Positions 17,255 to 25,182 of a DNA stretch of 25,182 nt are shown one piece after another. Every line of letters begins with the position of its first letter. The first letter of the stretch is position 1. The notes beneath the pieces are model-generated. The model was not told the origin of the DNA. It did not search any database and worked only from the letters and a program-made list of their open reading frames with translations. Source of the stretch: Cerioporus squamosus (Eukaryota; Basidiomycota; Agaricomycetes; Polyporales; Polyporaceae); assembly GCA_022592435.1 (NCBI GenBank), contig JABYQS010000393.1, positions 1 through 25,182 on the forward strand. Direction: 5' to 3'. The position numbers and the translations under genes are program-made.

Positions 17255-18511
17255 CACCCATGCTACCGCCTAGGTAGGATCGAAGCGGCCAGTAGATTTG
17301 ACATATGCCAGGACTGCTGCCCGAGCATCGGGGTTGCCGAGAGTGCTGCGGAGGGACAGGGGGCCGCCCACAGCGACGCGCAGCTTGTGGTGGGCTGCAC
17401 GAAAGCGGCGGCAGGACAGCATATCATGGGCGACAGTCTCGGGTGTGTGGCAGGTCAGGCAGAGGTCGGAATCCAGGGCGCGTTATCTTGGCAAGGAAGG
17501 CATTGAGGCCGACGTGGCCACTGTGGAGTTGCGTGAGGATACTGCATTGCCGCGTGGTAGTCCGCGGTAGAGCTTGAGAACCGCTGGGCCGGGGTGGCGC
17601 GCTGTCTACAGCGCGCCTGAGCCATTGTCCTTGGTGGGAGGACTCCCACTTCGAGTTCCACTGCTGGTGCACCTGCACGTCATACTGCTTCAGCAGAACT
17701 GAAGCAGGAGTGCCAAGGGATCGCAGTGCAGCCAGCAACTTCGCCAGGAGCTCAGAGCTTGGCGACTCAAAGCCGTCCGCGGCAGCGTGGACATCGTCGC
17801 GGGCTTGGCAGTGGACGTGCTCCATGGGGGCTGAGCTGCCGTGGACAGGAGCCCAAACGATCCGAAGTTGTAGGGAGGAGCGAGAACGACGCACCTGTCG
17901 TAACCTCTCCCAGAAGATCCGGGAGAGGGGGTGGTTTGGCTTCGAGGTGAGAGCGGACGCTGTCGCGCAGTCTGGGACTAGATGCTGGGGCGCGTGGCCT
18001 GAGGGCACTTCATAATCGCACACACAGCAAGAGTCAGTGCCGCGTGCATGCCATCGTGTACCTGCCGCTGGGCGACAGGTCCGAGGGATGCATGCAGTGA
18101 GACCCTCCCACCGTCACGTCTGACAGCGACGGCTGCTGCACCTACTTGTGAAGCCAAAGCGCACCCGCTTATGAAGACGAGCGTGTCTTGCCCTTCCAAC
18201 ACCTCAGTCGCAGGGGCACGAGCGTCCTCCTTGGTGTTGCCAATGATGAACTCGCAGGCCGGGTCAATGAGGAGAGGGGTGGAATGCGCTGGAGCTGGCT
18301 GAACGTCCCGGATGTCCGGGAACACCTCAAAGAGGAGGTGAAGGGGGGACCGGTGAAAGCGGGGCAGCTTCTTCATGCACTGGTGGACAGCCTTGTGTAG
18401 TGGATGCATGTCAGGCAGGGATGCGAGACGCACAGCGGCACGATGTACTGACCGGTTCAACCGTAGTTCTGCCGGGAGGAGATTCACGTGATAATCAATG
18501 ATGACAGTCAA
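17255..18511 (-). pseudogene. LINE 3' fragment: RNase H domain and C-terminal CCHC finger
   Basis: The minus-strand frame from 18511 starts in the region after reverse transcriptase (LPAELRLNRSVHRAAVRLAS, HPLHKAV, FHRSPLH). It then enters an RNase H domain (LVFISGCALASQVGAAAVAV) in which the usual catalytic Asp of TDGS is Ser. A frameshift near 18010 leads on to TSKPNHPLSRIFWERLRQV and QLHSGHVGLNAFLAKI. A last frameshift near 17460 gives the zinc-binding motif CLTCHTPETVAHDMLSC and the family-typical ending GGPLSLRSTLGNPDARAAVL. This order (RT, RNase H, CCHC) fits fungal LINEs related to Tad1. The reverse transcriptase and endonuclease are gone, as expected of a 5'-truncated copy. At least two frameshifts and the missing Asp make it inactive. 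Confidence 0.8.
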
Positions 18512-19530
18512 CGTAGACTCAAAAGCTTTGTAGGAAACGACTAGTAGAGCACTTCACAGTCAAAATTATGGGAGAAAATCAGCAATAGCGTCCTGCAGAA
18601 CTGTTGCACTTGGTGAGCCACCACGATTAGGCGCCCACATAGCTCGCATGCAGTAGCAGCTCTCCTGGCCTCAAAACCACATATATCACTCTCAGAGTTG
18701 CACAGAATCTAGAGGGTATCATATTATGGCTACATGGAAGGCTTTTAGGGCTGGAACATGCTCAGAATACGATCACTCAAATAGGCCTGTCTTTCAATCT
18801 GACCACGTGACCGTTCTCTTCACCCTATTCACCAGCCATAAAGCCCATCAAGCAAGCCTGACACCCCTCAAAAATCTCTCAATGCAGTGGCCATACATGT
18901 GCACACATGTAAGTAATTTTCTGGGGTAACTCGAGAGGGAATGGGTGCTACACGTAGATGACCATCGAGCAACCCTCTGAATGCGCATGAAGTCTTATCT
19001 GTGAAGCGATAAGATGAGATTTCTCTGATCGCCTTGCTATCTGCCTTGCTCTGACGCCTGATCTGTGTTATCTCTTTGATAGACGCTGGCCGTCGAAACA
19101 GTAGGCTTTGCCCCTCCCCAAGTGTTGGCTGCCAGCCTGTACTATAGGTTCATGATCACCTTTGTCCCTCGACACTCGAGTAGGTCCGGAACAAGCTGCC
19201 ATCTCCGAAATCAATTCCAAGCTCCGCTCGAGCCTTCGGAGAAGCGGCTTGTGACAAAGTCATAGTCTCCTTACCAGATGTTTATTGTATTGACTGACCC
19301 TTTCAGACATCGTTTCGAAGCGGAGAGCGAAAAGAGAATGCAGGGGTCCGTTATAGGTTCGGAGCAAGCCCCTTGCTCCGGTGCTTGCTTTGCAGTGCAC
19401 CTTCACAGAAGGGGCTTGTGACTTGAAAGTCTGTCTATGGCCGACCCCCTTGCACTGGCTTCTCCTCCCTCACCATTCACACCCAGTGAGAATCGTGCCT
19501 ATTCGCAACAATTCCCATCTATTGTCAGCT
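18512..19530. other. Stretch with no supported gene
   Basis: No frame here shows a recognisable domain, convincing exon or transposon motif. A short plus-strand frame at 18726-18929 (67 codons from an ATG) has unremarkable composition and I do not call it. The part 19190-19431 contains two related modules: GAAGCGGCTTGTGACAAAGTC from 19241, and a similar block ending GGCTTGTGAC...AAAGTC from 19408. It also has the hairpin listed separately. Confidence 0.4.
19361..19379. repeat. Compact perfect hairpin GGAGCAAG/CTTGCTCC
   Basis: GGAGCAAG (19361-19368) and CTTGCTCC (19372-19379) form an 8-bp perfect stem with a 3-base loop. Part of the same sequence, CAAGCCCCTT (19365-19374), is also exactly complementary to AAGGGGCTTG at 19409-19418, so two alternative foldings compete. 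Function unknown. Confidence 0.55.
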
Positions 19531-19995
19531 ATGCTGAGCACTTTCATAGCGCATAATAGATCCTCCGAGATGACAATACAAGATTGTCCCAGTTTAATAG
19601 ATCGTTTGAATACACAGATCTATCATGCTCTACTCGCATATGTGCAGAACTGGGATAATAGATTGGCCAATATCACGATACAGGAGCAAATACATACCCA
19701 AATCCCTGCTCCTCAGCTACCCAACCTGCTCCTCTGCGCCAAGATGTTGCACCCACCTGTGTGCCAGTGCTACACCTGCCAAGTCCATCGTCGCTGCCTC
19801 TCGTCCGCGCATGCAAAGTCCGTGCTGGTGTCCATGTGCCGCACTTCCAAGTCTGCTGCCATGTACATGTACCTGTTGCAGCACCAAGTCCACTGCCGCA
19901 ACTGTGTCATGCTTAAAAGGTCTGTCCCCAGGAATAAGTTGACTCTCAATGACACTCCAGGCGGACACAATGTCAGTAAGCCAAATATCTGTTAG
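19531..19995 (+). CDS. Hypothetical Cys-rich ORF, 154 residues
   Basis: An uninterrupted frame runs from ATG 19531 to a stop at 19993-19995. It is also open upstream to about 19381, but without an ATG. It has a helical first half (DRLNTQIYHALLAYVQNWDNRL) and a Cys-rich second half with PPVCQCYTCQVHRRCL and VHCRNCV. The spacing does not match a zinc finger I know. No signal peptide or membrane segment is evident. It stands alone among decayed sequence with no neighbouring exons, so it may be chance. I keep it because of its length and the cysteine pattern. Confidence 0.25.
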   Translation: MLSTFIAHNRSSEMTIQDCPSLIDRLNTQIYHALLAYVQNWDNRLANITIQEQIHTQIPAPQLPNLLLCAKMLHPPVCQCYTCQVHRRCLSSAHAKSVLVSMCRTSKSAAMYMYLLQHQVHCRNCVMLKRSVPRNKLTLNDTPGGHNVSKPNIC

Positions 19996-21175
19996 AGCTG
20001 ATAGACCTCAACACGGGGCACATGCGTAGGTCCAAAGGTGCGACGGTCCGACTGAGTGTGCACGTGGGGAGTCGAGAGGAGGAGGAGAAGAGGTGAGGAG
20101 AGGGAAGGGAGGAAGGGAGGTCGATTAGGAGTCTTGTTCGTCGGGTAGTGGTCGAATCAAACGCGTTTTGACGCGTCCGGGAGTCGAGCGGGGGCTCGAA
20201 CGAGGGTACAGAGGAAGAGAAGAAAGCTAGAAGTCGAAACGAGGACGTGAGTATGAGAGTCGGGCATCGGAAGTCGAGATCGAGGTCGAAGTCGGAGACG
20301 GAGTCGTGCGGTATGAAGGGGGAGCTAAACTTGTCATTTAGAATTGCGGGTGGTGTCTAAATACATGCGTACCGTACTGGATGACGTGGCTACATGAAAG
20401 AGCGGTCGCAAGGGGAGGAGGATGAGAGGAAAACACTGGAATGCAGATAAACCTACACAAGTAGAAGAGTGCTAATTGGCTATCGTACGCGAGGCGCGAT
20501 CACGAGGGCGCGTCAAAGGGACTCGGAGGATGGGTCGAATTGTGTGAGAACTGTACTGTATATAGAGACTTGTATATAGAGACTAAACTAATCGTATTGT
20601 AGTGGTCCCAGAGGTCAAGCGGAGGTGCGAAAATAGGTTTGGAGTGATTAAGAAGGACGGGAAGGGAGAGGCAGCGGCGCCGACTCGAGCTTGGGACAAC
20701 GTAGTGCGCGCCTGCCTCGAGCTGATCGGAACTGTCCTCGGAATGCGGCGCAGTGTCGGAGGGGTCGTTGGCGACGTCGAGGACAAATCGCGCTGCTTGC
20801 GGACACTCTGGGCGGACGTTGAGGGCCGTGTGTCTGAGTCAGCGCAATACTGACGCGTTCTCGACACTTCGGTGTTGTCCATCGTAGTTCCGGCATCGGT
20901 GCGCGTCGCAGCATGTCTACAAGGGAGCACGAGGTTCGAGAGGACGTCAGCGGTGGTCCTGGTAGTCGGAGGGAGCGTCAGGGATGGCGGTACGCGCACA
21001 GCGAAGCGCGATGCTCATCAGAGCAACCAGAGACTCACCTAAGAATCCAGCCTGCCCGTCCAATGCAATCCCTCTACACCAAAGGTGGTGACTGTCCCTA
21101 TATGTGCACCCTGATGTGAGTATCGTGAAGGCAACATCCAAACTACTTCAGTTACCATAAGAGCTGGCTGTATGC
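19996..21175. other. Purine-rich stretch with GTCGA repeats; no supported gene
   Basis: At 20060-20310 the plus strand is strongly purine-rich and contains about a dozen GTCGA or GTCGG words, a simple-sequence-like bias. TATATAGAGACT occurs twice in quick succession just before 20590. This could be part of an LTR, but I found no TG...CA borders, partner copy or convincing primer-binding site. Both strands are open across 20583-20853 (100 codons on the minus strand from ATG 20882, Ser/Thr/Arg-rich). Neither frame shows a known domain, so I do not call a gene. Confidence 0.4.
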
Positions 21176-21984
21176 ATGCATAGAATGAGACCTTGCAAGC
21201 ACAATGGGAGAATGGCAAGCCAAAAGGATAAGTTAGACAAAGAGGCAGAGGCAGAGGCAGATGGTGCTGGTGAGAGAGGAGCGGGCAAGGGAAGTCAAAG
21301 GACGTCCATCAGGAAAGGCTGTTTTATCTATTGCTACCGCCCGCCCCGTGCCGACCAGAGATCTGGAGCAACGGAGATCCCCCCCTATAGTTGGAGATCA
21401 CTATCTCCATGCTACATGGAGCAGGAAGAGGTCTCTCCGTCTGGAGACCACTGTCTCCGTCCGCTTGAGGACGTATCCATGAAGTCCAGGTTGTTGAAAA
21501 CAGGTGAGCACAAGTGGAGGCGACGACGAGCGAGGCGGGTGGGGATACAACACTTAGAGATCAGCGCTAACTATGCGTACATTGAGTAGCTACTTCGAGA
21601 TTAAAGTTTCGGCTCTTTCCGAGCTGTACAGTACCGGGAGCCGTCGGACCGCACCTCTGCACAATGGGCGCTGGGGTTACTGCCAACACAGGTACTATTC
21701 AGCGGAGCTCAGGACCATATGGGGAGGCTTGGGACACGTGGTCAGACTGACTGCACCATAGCGAGGAATCGGAGCATGACGACAGGCGTAAAACTGTGAA
21801 CCATGGCCACTCGGATTCATGTGTAGGAAGTACCATTACTGTTGCGCTATATTGAGCAATACTAGGCTACGAGAATGCGATGTACATGTAGAGCATTAGA
21901 AGGCATACATATGGTGAGCAAGTGACAGATGAGCAGCACAGAAGGAGGGTAGTAAGTAGTGATGAAGCCTCATAGTATGGAGAC
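21176..21984. other. Stretch without a confident gene; one unremarkable ORF
   Basis: A plus-strand frame of 137 codons runs from ATG 21176 to 21589. It has a low-complexity Lys/Glu/Gly-rich start and no recognisable domain, and part of it overlaps the two palindromes at 21393-21458. From 21600 to 21984 I see no coding signal, RNA gene or repeat. Confidence 0.35.
21393..21458. repeat. Pair of co-varying palindromes, GGAGAYCACTRTCTCC
   Basis: GGAGAT-CACT-ATCTCC occupies 21393-21408 and GGAGAC-CACT-GTCTCC occupies 21443-21458, exactly 50 bases apart. The arms differ only at the innermost pair, T/A in one and C/G in the other, so pairing is kept in both, and the four-base spacer is identical. 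A third half (GGTCTCTCC, 21430-21438) sits between them, and GGAGATCC precedes them at 21373-21380. They could be binding sites for a dimeric protein or RNA hairpins. Confidence 0.6.
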
Positions 21985-23219
21985 TCAGATGGTGGAACCT
22001 GAAGGCGAACTTGAACCCGTGGCAGCATCGGGATTTCCCTGGCTGAGTACTCCAGATGGACCCCCAGACTGAGTATGGGCCAGAAGCAATGGCCGCCCTT
22101 CGTCCTCTGAACTGAACTGATCCCCATCGCCAGTGCCAATTGTAGAGTCAGGATATGCAATATCAATGATATCATTGCTGTCTAAGTCATCTGAGCTCTC
22201 TTCAGCTTGTCTGGCAGCACCGAGCTTGAGCTGCATGAGCTCATACCCATGTTTGAGCTCGTCCTCTTTGGCATGATCGATGATGGCCTCGTTGGAGCGT
22301 GCAGACTCGACACATCCAGCGTGTATCCTTCAGAGTGCCGCGATTAGTTAGCCAGGAAGGTTAAAAGGCAGGTGGAAATGATGTACAGTCCCTTCTTGAA
22401 GAGATTGCATCGGTACGAGCTCCAGAGGTGTCACATGTTCCCTTCGTCGAACTGATTGAGGGCCTCGAGATACTGGTCGTACACGCAGTAGAGTTGACCA
22501 GAGAACTAACGAGGAACCTTTCTTCCGGTTTCCCACTTCTGAAGCGAGTAATGTGTCTAAATCAAAGCAGTACGATCAGCATATGATGCTGCGCTGTACG
22601 AGCCCATGGATATCTATGCAGGTGAGGATGAACACAATGATCCCATGAGGAATTGGCTTGAAGTCCAATTGGTAGAGACAGCCAAAAGAGGTGTGAGTAC
22701 GGAAGAAGGCCTCTAAGATCAAATCTGCAATGAACATGTGTTGAAAACGACCTATGCGACAATCAGGCTTCTGTTGAGACGTCAGTGGTAATGTCCGGAT
22801 GTCTGCAATTGCTCTGAAAGCTAGAGCACATACCTTGAAGTGGAAAGCACTCTTTGTCAGCAGCATCTTCACGCGGTCATAATTCTTCCGCATCTCTGCC
22901 AGGTTTGGGGCTTTGACGAGATTGTATGCATCCGCGATTTTCCTATCTATGATGAGGACATGTGAACGGATGCCGGAGTCCTCGGACTTGAGCTAATGTG
23001 AGATGCAAAGTGTAAGCCCACGCCCAGCAAGGAGACAGTGGAATTCAAACACAATAGTGCAATGTCCTCCTTTGTCAGTATATAGAAGTCCACTGGCTGG
23101 TTGTAAACAGCGCATGCATCTTTCAACACTTGCTCGACAGCCTCCTCCCAGCTTTCAGGCGCTGGAAATGGGTCCTGGGTGGCAAAATGAACCTTGAGAA
23201 GCTGAGCCACATGTTGCAT
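21985..23219 (-). pseudogene. DUF6532-like protein gene with a premature stop
   Basis: From ATG 23219 the frame reads QLLKVHFATQDPFPAPESWE, EQVLKDACAVYNQPVDFYIL, then after a probable intron IRSHVLIIDRKIADAYNLVK and MRKNYDRVKMLLTKSAFHFK. Clear introns at 22832-22771 (62 nt) and 22599-22557 (43 nt) separate the core DCRIGRFQHMFIADLILEAF, FGCLYQLDFKPIP, and HYSLQKWETGRK. The last leads to a TAG at 22508-22506 directly before FSGQLYCVYDQYLEALNQF. The order and residues fit DUF6532, a domain of unknown function that I recall as expanded in Agaricomycetes. The TAG stands where Gln or Lys is plausible. The final segment (about 22330-21985) gives an acidic, Ser-rich tail ending at a stop. I regard it as a recently disabled or mis-read member; its function is unknown. 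Confidence 0.6.
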
Positions 23220-23655
23220 TACACGGTATATGGTGGGGGACGGAACTTCATGTCAACCTGCATTTTTGGGTTTCTGGCCTCCAAATCGGAATTTTATACA
23301 CCAAAGTGCCCTCAATTCGCTCAAATCCGCACGCACGAGAAATCTGAATTAAGCGCCCAAAATGCGCCAAATTCGCGCCAGATCAATGGCAATATGCGCC
23401 AAATCAGGCCTCACAACAATAAATTTTGGGATTTTGGGAAAGTGCCCCAGCAGATCAATAGAGGGACTTGTTCTGATGCTTTCTGCACACTTTTGATAAC
23501 CTTGAAGCATTGTGGTAGGAAGCCTTAGCGAGAATTCAAAGTGGCATGGGCTATTGACGTTATTGGGCGAGTTTCAATGGGCGGCTCGGCTGGCACGCGA
23601 TGCGTCGGGCATCGAGTGTTGGGCAAGCCGGTGCGCTCGCGCCGCGCACTGCTTA
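23220..23655. other. Noncoding stretch upstream of the DUF6532-like gene with GCGCCAAA motifs
   Basis: No frame is convincing. GCGCCAAA occurs at 23364-23371 and 23396-23403, with GCGCCA at 23375-23380 and GCGCCCAAA at 23353-23361, all in one orientation within about 50 bases. The motif resembles E2F-type cell-cycle sites (TTTGGCGC on the other strand). It lies 130-185 bases upstream of the ATG at 23219, where a promoter would be. Role inferred only from position. Confidence 0.35.
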
Positions 23656-24003
23656 TCATCCCGATCGCGGACTTATCACGATGGTAGCTACATACATATA
23701 GTTTCCCTTTGCTATCGAATTCCCCGCGCGTTTGCGACGAGGGCTCCCTGCTACACCCCGGAACGACCGCTTGTTCCAACACGGGTGCTCGTCACAAAGT
23801 TCCATCCCCCACCATAGGACCATGTTGTACCGGAAGTGCTTGTAGTGTTGATGTTTGGCATTTGCGATGTCTTTCTTGAGTGCGCATTGCAGAGCAAGTT
23901 GCAGGTCCACTGCCTCATCATCCGAGAAGGCCTCATTCGCGGTGTGCCTGGTTCCACGCTGCTTGGAGGGACTGGCAGGCAATGCGAGGTGCTGGGTTGA
24001 CAT
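23656..24003 (-). CDS. Hypothetical ORF upstream of the DUF6532-like gene
   Basis: From ATG 24003 the frame gives MSTQHLALPASPSKQRGTRH, then an acidic/helical part (FSDDEAVDLQLALQCALKKD, ANAKHQHYKH) and runs to a stop at 23656, about 115 residues. The frame is also open upstream to an ATG at 24126, but that start would lie within the presumed left end of hAT-3, so I prefer 24003. The first 50 residues look like real low-complexity protein. The last 45 do not and may be read-through of an intron. It could be a 5' exon of the DUF6532-like gene, but 430 bases separate them. Confidence 0.3.
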   Translation of the reverse strand: MSTQHLALPASPSKQRGTRHTANEAFSDDEAVDLQLALQCALKKDIANAKHQHYKHFRYNMVLWWGMELCDEHPCWNKRSFRGVAGSPRRKRAGNSIAKGNYMYVATIVISPRSG

Positions 24004-24082
24004 AGACTGCAGTGGCAAATTTGCTTGCAGTGGAGTTCCAGGTATTGTACGTAGCAGTAGTCGGTAACCATTAGGCTGTATT

Positions 24083-24190
24083 AAGGGTGTCACAAACCCG
24101 CACAGGTTGCGGCGGGTGTCACACATGGGTACGGGTGCGGGTCACATCCTACGTGCCCCATGCCAGACCCGTGACCCATTACGGGTACAG
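24083..24190 (+). repeat. Probable left terminal region of the hAT-3 element
   Basis: AAGGGTGTCACAAACCCGC begins at 24083. GGGTGTCACA recurs at 24114-24123, followed by ATGGGTACGGGTGCGGGTCAC, then the opposite-strand version ACCCGTGACCC and finally ACGGGTAC. Terminal GGGTGTCA-like starts and dense, inverted GGGT/ACCC subterminal motifs are usual for hAT elements. This patch lies about 300 bases upstream of an intact-looking hAT transposase start in the right orientation. The right end lies beyond the window, so neither the inverted repeat nor the 8-bp duplication can be checked. Confidence 0.55.
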
Positions 24191-24393
24191 CCACCAAATT
24201 AGCGCCTGGAGTGTGCACCAGGAGGAGGCCCGACTGAAGCTGTTGCTGCATGCCAGTCCAGCAGACTAATCTGCCACATGTTTGATCCCAACTTGACAAA
24301 TTGAGATAGTTTCCTTCTCAAGCAGAACTGTACAGTTCTTACCGCTAAATACTGTAAACAGAACATCGGGAGACTAATCATAGAGCTGATGAG

Positions 24394-24400
24394 TATATAA
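24394..24400 (+). promoter_or_regulatory. TATA box of the hAT-3 transposase gene
   Basis: TATATAA at 24394-24400 lies 103 bases upstream of ATG 24503, with a pyrimidine-rich stretch before the ATG and CCACC directly in front of it, a favourable start context. Confidence 0.55.
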
Positions 24401-24502
24401 CAGTGAGGGCCTGGCAAAATCCACAAAGTGATCTTGTCTTAATCCCGATACCTTGAAGTCCCATTGCCCTACCCGCTACCATCCCTCCGCATACTATCCA
24501 CC

Positions 24503-25182
24503 ATGCCGAGCTCGACCGGAACCCGCAAGCGCGCAGGCACCACGACCGCAGCCCGCTCCCCACCCAGCAAGAAGACGAAGAAGCCCGGAAGTCCGAGTCG
24601 GGCGAAGAAGGTCAAGAAGAACGCCGGTAAGCAGTGCGCGGCAGCCAAGGGCCACGACTCCGACGGGTCCCAGGGACAGAAGAACGCAAACCAGAAGAAG
24701 GGCAGGAAGGGCGCCCAGGCTGCTGCGACACTCGACGCTGATGGGTTTGAGGAGATTGCAGACGAGATCGACCCGGATGACGAGGTTGTCGAGCCTGATG
24801 AGACGGACTCTGAGGCTGAACTTGGTGAGCTGCGCAATCGATTTGGATGATCGCTCACCACTGATGCATCCTTCCAGAGGATCTGATGTCCAACTGGAGC
24901 TCGGCGTACTACACCTTCTATGAGCCCAAGCCAAAGATCGAATACGTTGACGGCCGTCGCATGCACTCCTTCAAGTGTTCATCGCCCCAGTGCAAGGTAC
25001 GCGTGCGTCGTTATCTCGATAAGCAAGATGCTTCGTCGACCTCCGGCTTGCAGCATCATGCGGAGAAGTGTTGGGGGCTTGAGGCCGTCAACGCGGCGAA
25101 GGAGGCTGTGAGTCTTGACGTCGCCCGTAAGGAGATCGTCGGGAGCATCTTGCGCACCGGCTCCATCACCACCACTTCCAGC
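24503..25182 (+). CDS. hAT-3: hAT transposase, N-terminal part with BED-type zinc finger (runs off window end)
   Basis: Exon 1 (24503-24824) starts at ATG in the context CCACCATGC. It encodes a basic, Lys/Ser-rich leader with nuclear-signal-like SPPSKKTKKPGSPSRAKKVK, then an acidic stretch (EEIADEIDPDDEVVEPDETD). The intron 24825-24877 (53 nt, GTGAGC...CCAG, phase 1) is followed by exon 2: NWSSAYYTFYEPKPKIEYVD, then FKCSSPQCKVRVRRYLDKQD, TSGLQHHAEKCW. That is a BED-like finger with Cys-x4-Cys, then His and Cys. The usual mushroom hAT sequence after it (VNAAKEAVSLDVARKEIVGS, ILRTGSIT) continues to the window end. No stop or frameshift is seen. The protein would bind the element ends and catalyse excision in the nucleus. 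This is the only transposase here that may be intact; the catalytic domain lies outside the window. Confidence 0.88.

Noticed and set aside
20040..20600. LTR followed by a primer-binding site (TGGTCCCAGAGG)
   Set aside because: No TG...CA borders, no second copy and no recognisable gag or pol next to it. The TATATA repeats alone are not enough.
20583..20999. Overlapping ORFs on both strands as a gag gene
   Set aside because: Neither frame shows a domain. The long minus frame has an ATG only at 20882 and the plus frame has none. Composition bias of the purine-rich strand explains the openness.
24469..24966. Minus-strand ORFs of 146-165 codons
   Set aside because: They are antisense shadows of the hAT-3 leader; the plus strand has the start context, intron and BED-type finger.
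1..25182. A new defence, toxin or biosynthetic system
   Set aside because: Almost all recognisable genes are transposon-derived and most are broken. No set of intact, co-oriented genes with complementary functions is present.

Overview
The window reads as nuclear DNA of a filamentous basidiomycete, most likely an Agaricomycete mushroom. The genes have short GT-AG introns of about 43-80 bases. Transposon families typical of mushroom genomes are present (Plavaka-type transposase, BED-finger hAT transposases, Ty3/gypsy with short LTRs, and a LINE with a C-terminal RNase H). There is also a DUF6532-like gene. I see no bacterial operons, rRNA or CRISPR.

Layout. 1-1243 (-): the 5' part of what looks like an intact host gene. 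1244-2348: AT-rich sequence with no gene. 2349-3147: a patchwork of a copia integrase scrap, a truncated LTR and a gypsy protease scrap. 3354-5546 (+): a broken hAT transposase gene (hAT-1), interrupted by a tRNA-headed SINE (3513-4150, with poly-A and a 12-bp target duplication) and by a cluster of GACTGG/CCAGTC repeats. 5868-9753 (-): a degenerate Ty3/gypsy element split by a 600-bp solo LTR (6777-7376) with a 5-bp target duplication. 10052-10932 (+): a second broken hAT gene (hAT-2). 10933-11330 (-): a third copy of the same LTR. 11331-15340 (-): a nearly complete Plavaka transposase gene of at least eight exons that has lost only its C-terminal end. 15464-16988 (+): a divergently arranged gene of unknown function with a broken frame. 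17135-17230: a GGGT/ACCC-rich inverted-repeat patch. 17255-18511 (-): the 3' end of a LINE. 18512-21984: mostly featureless. 21985-23219 (-): a DUF6532-like gene with a premature stop. 24083-25182 (+): the left end, promoter and first two exons of a third, apparently intact hAT gene (hAT-3), running off the window.

The window is therefore a nested transposon cluster between a host gene and a possibly active hAT element. Some relative ages can be read directly. The SINE is younger than hAT-1, because it splits a reading frame that continues across it. The solo LTR is younger than the gypsy element for the same reason. No defence island, biosynthetic cluster or other coordinated system is visible. 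The least explained items are the SINE, the gene divergent from Plavaka, the shared short-repeat clusters around hAT-1, and a pair of co-varying palindromes near 21.4 kb.
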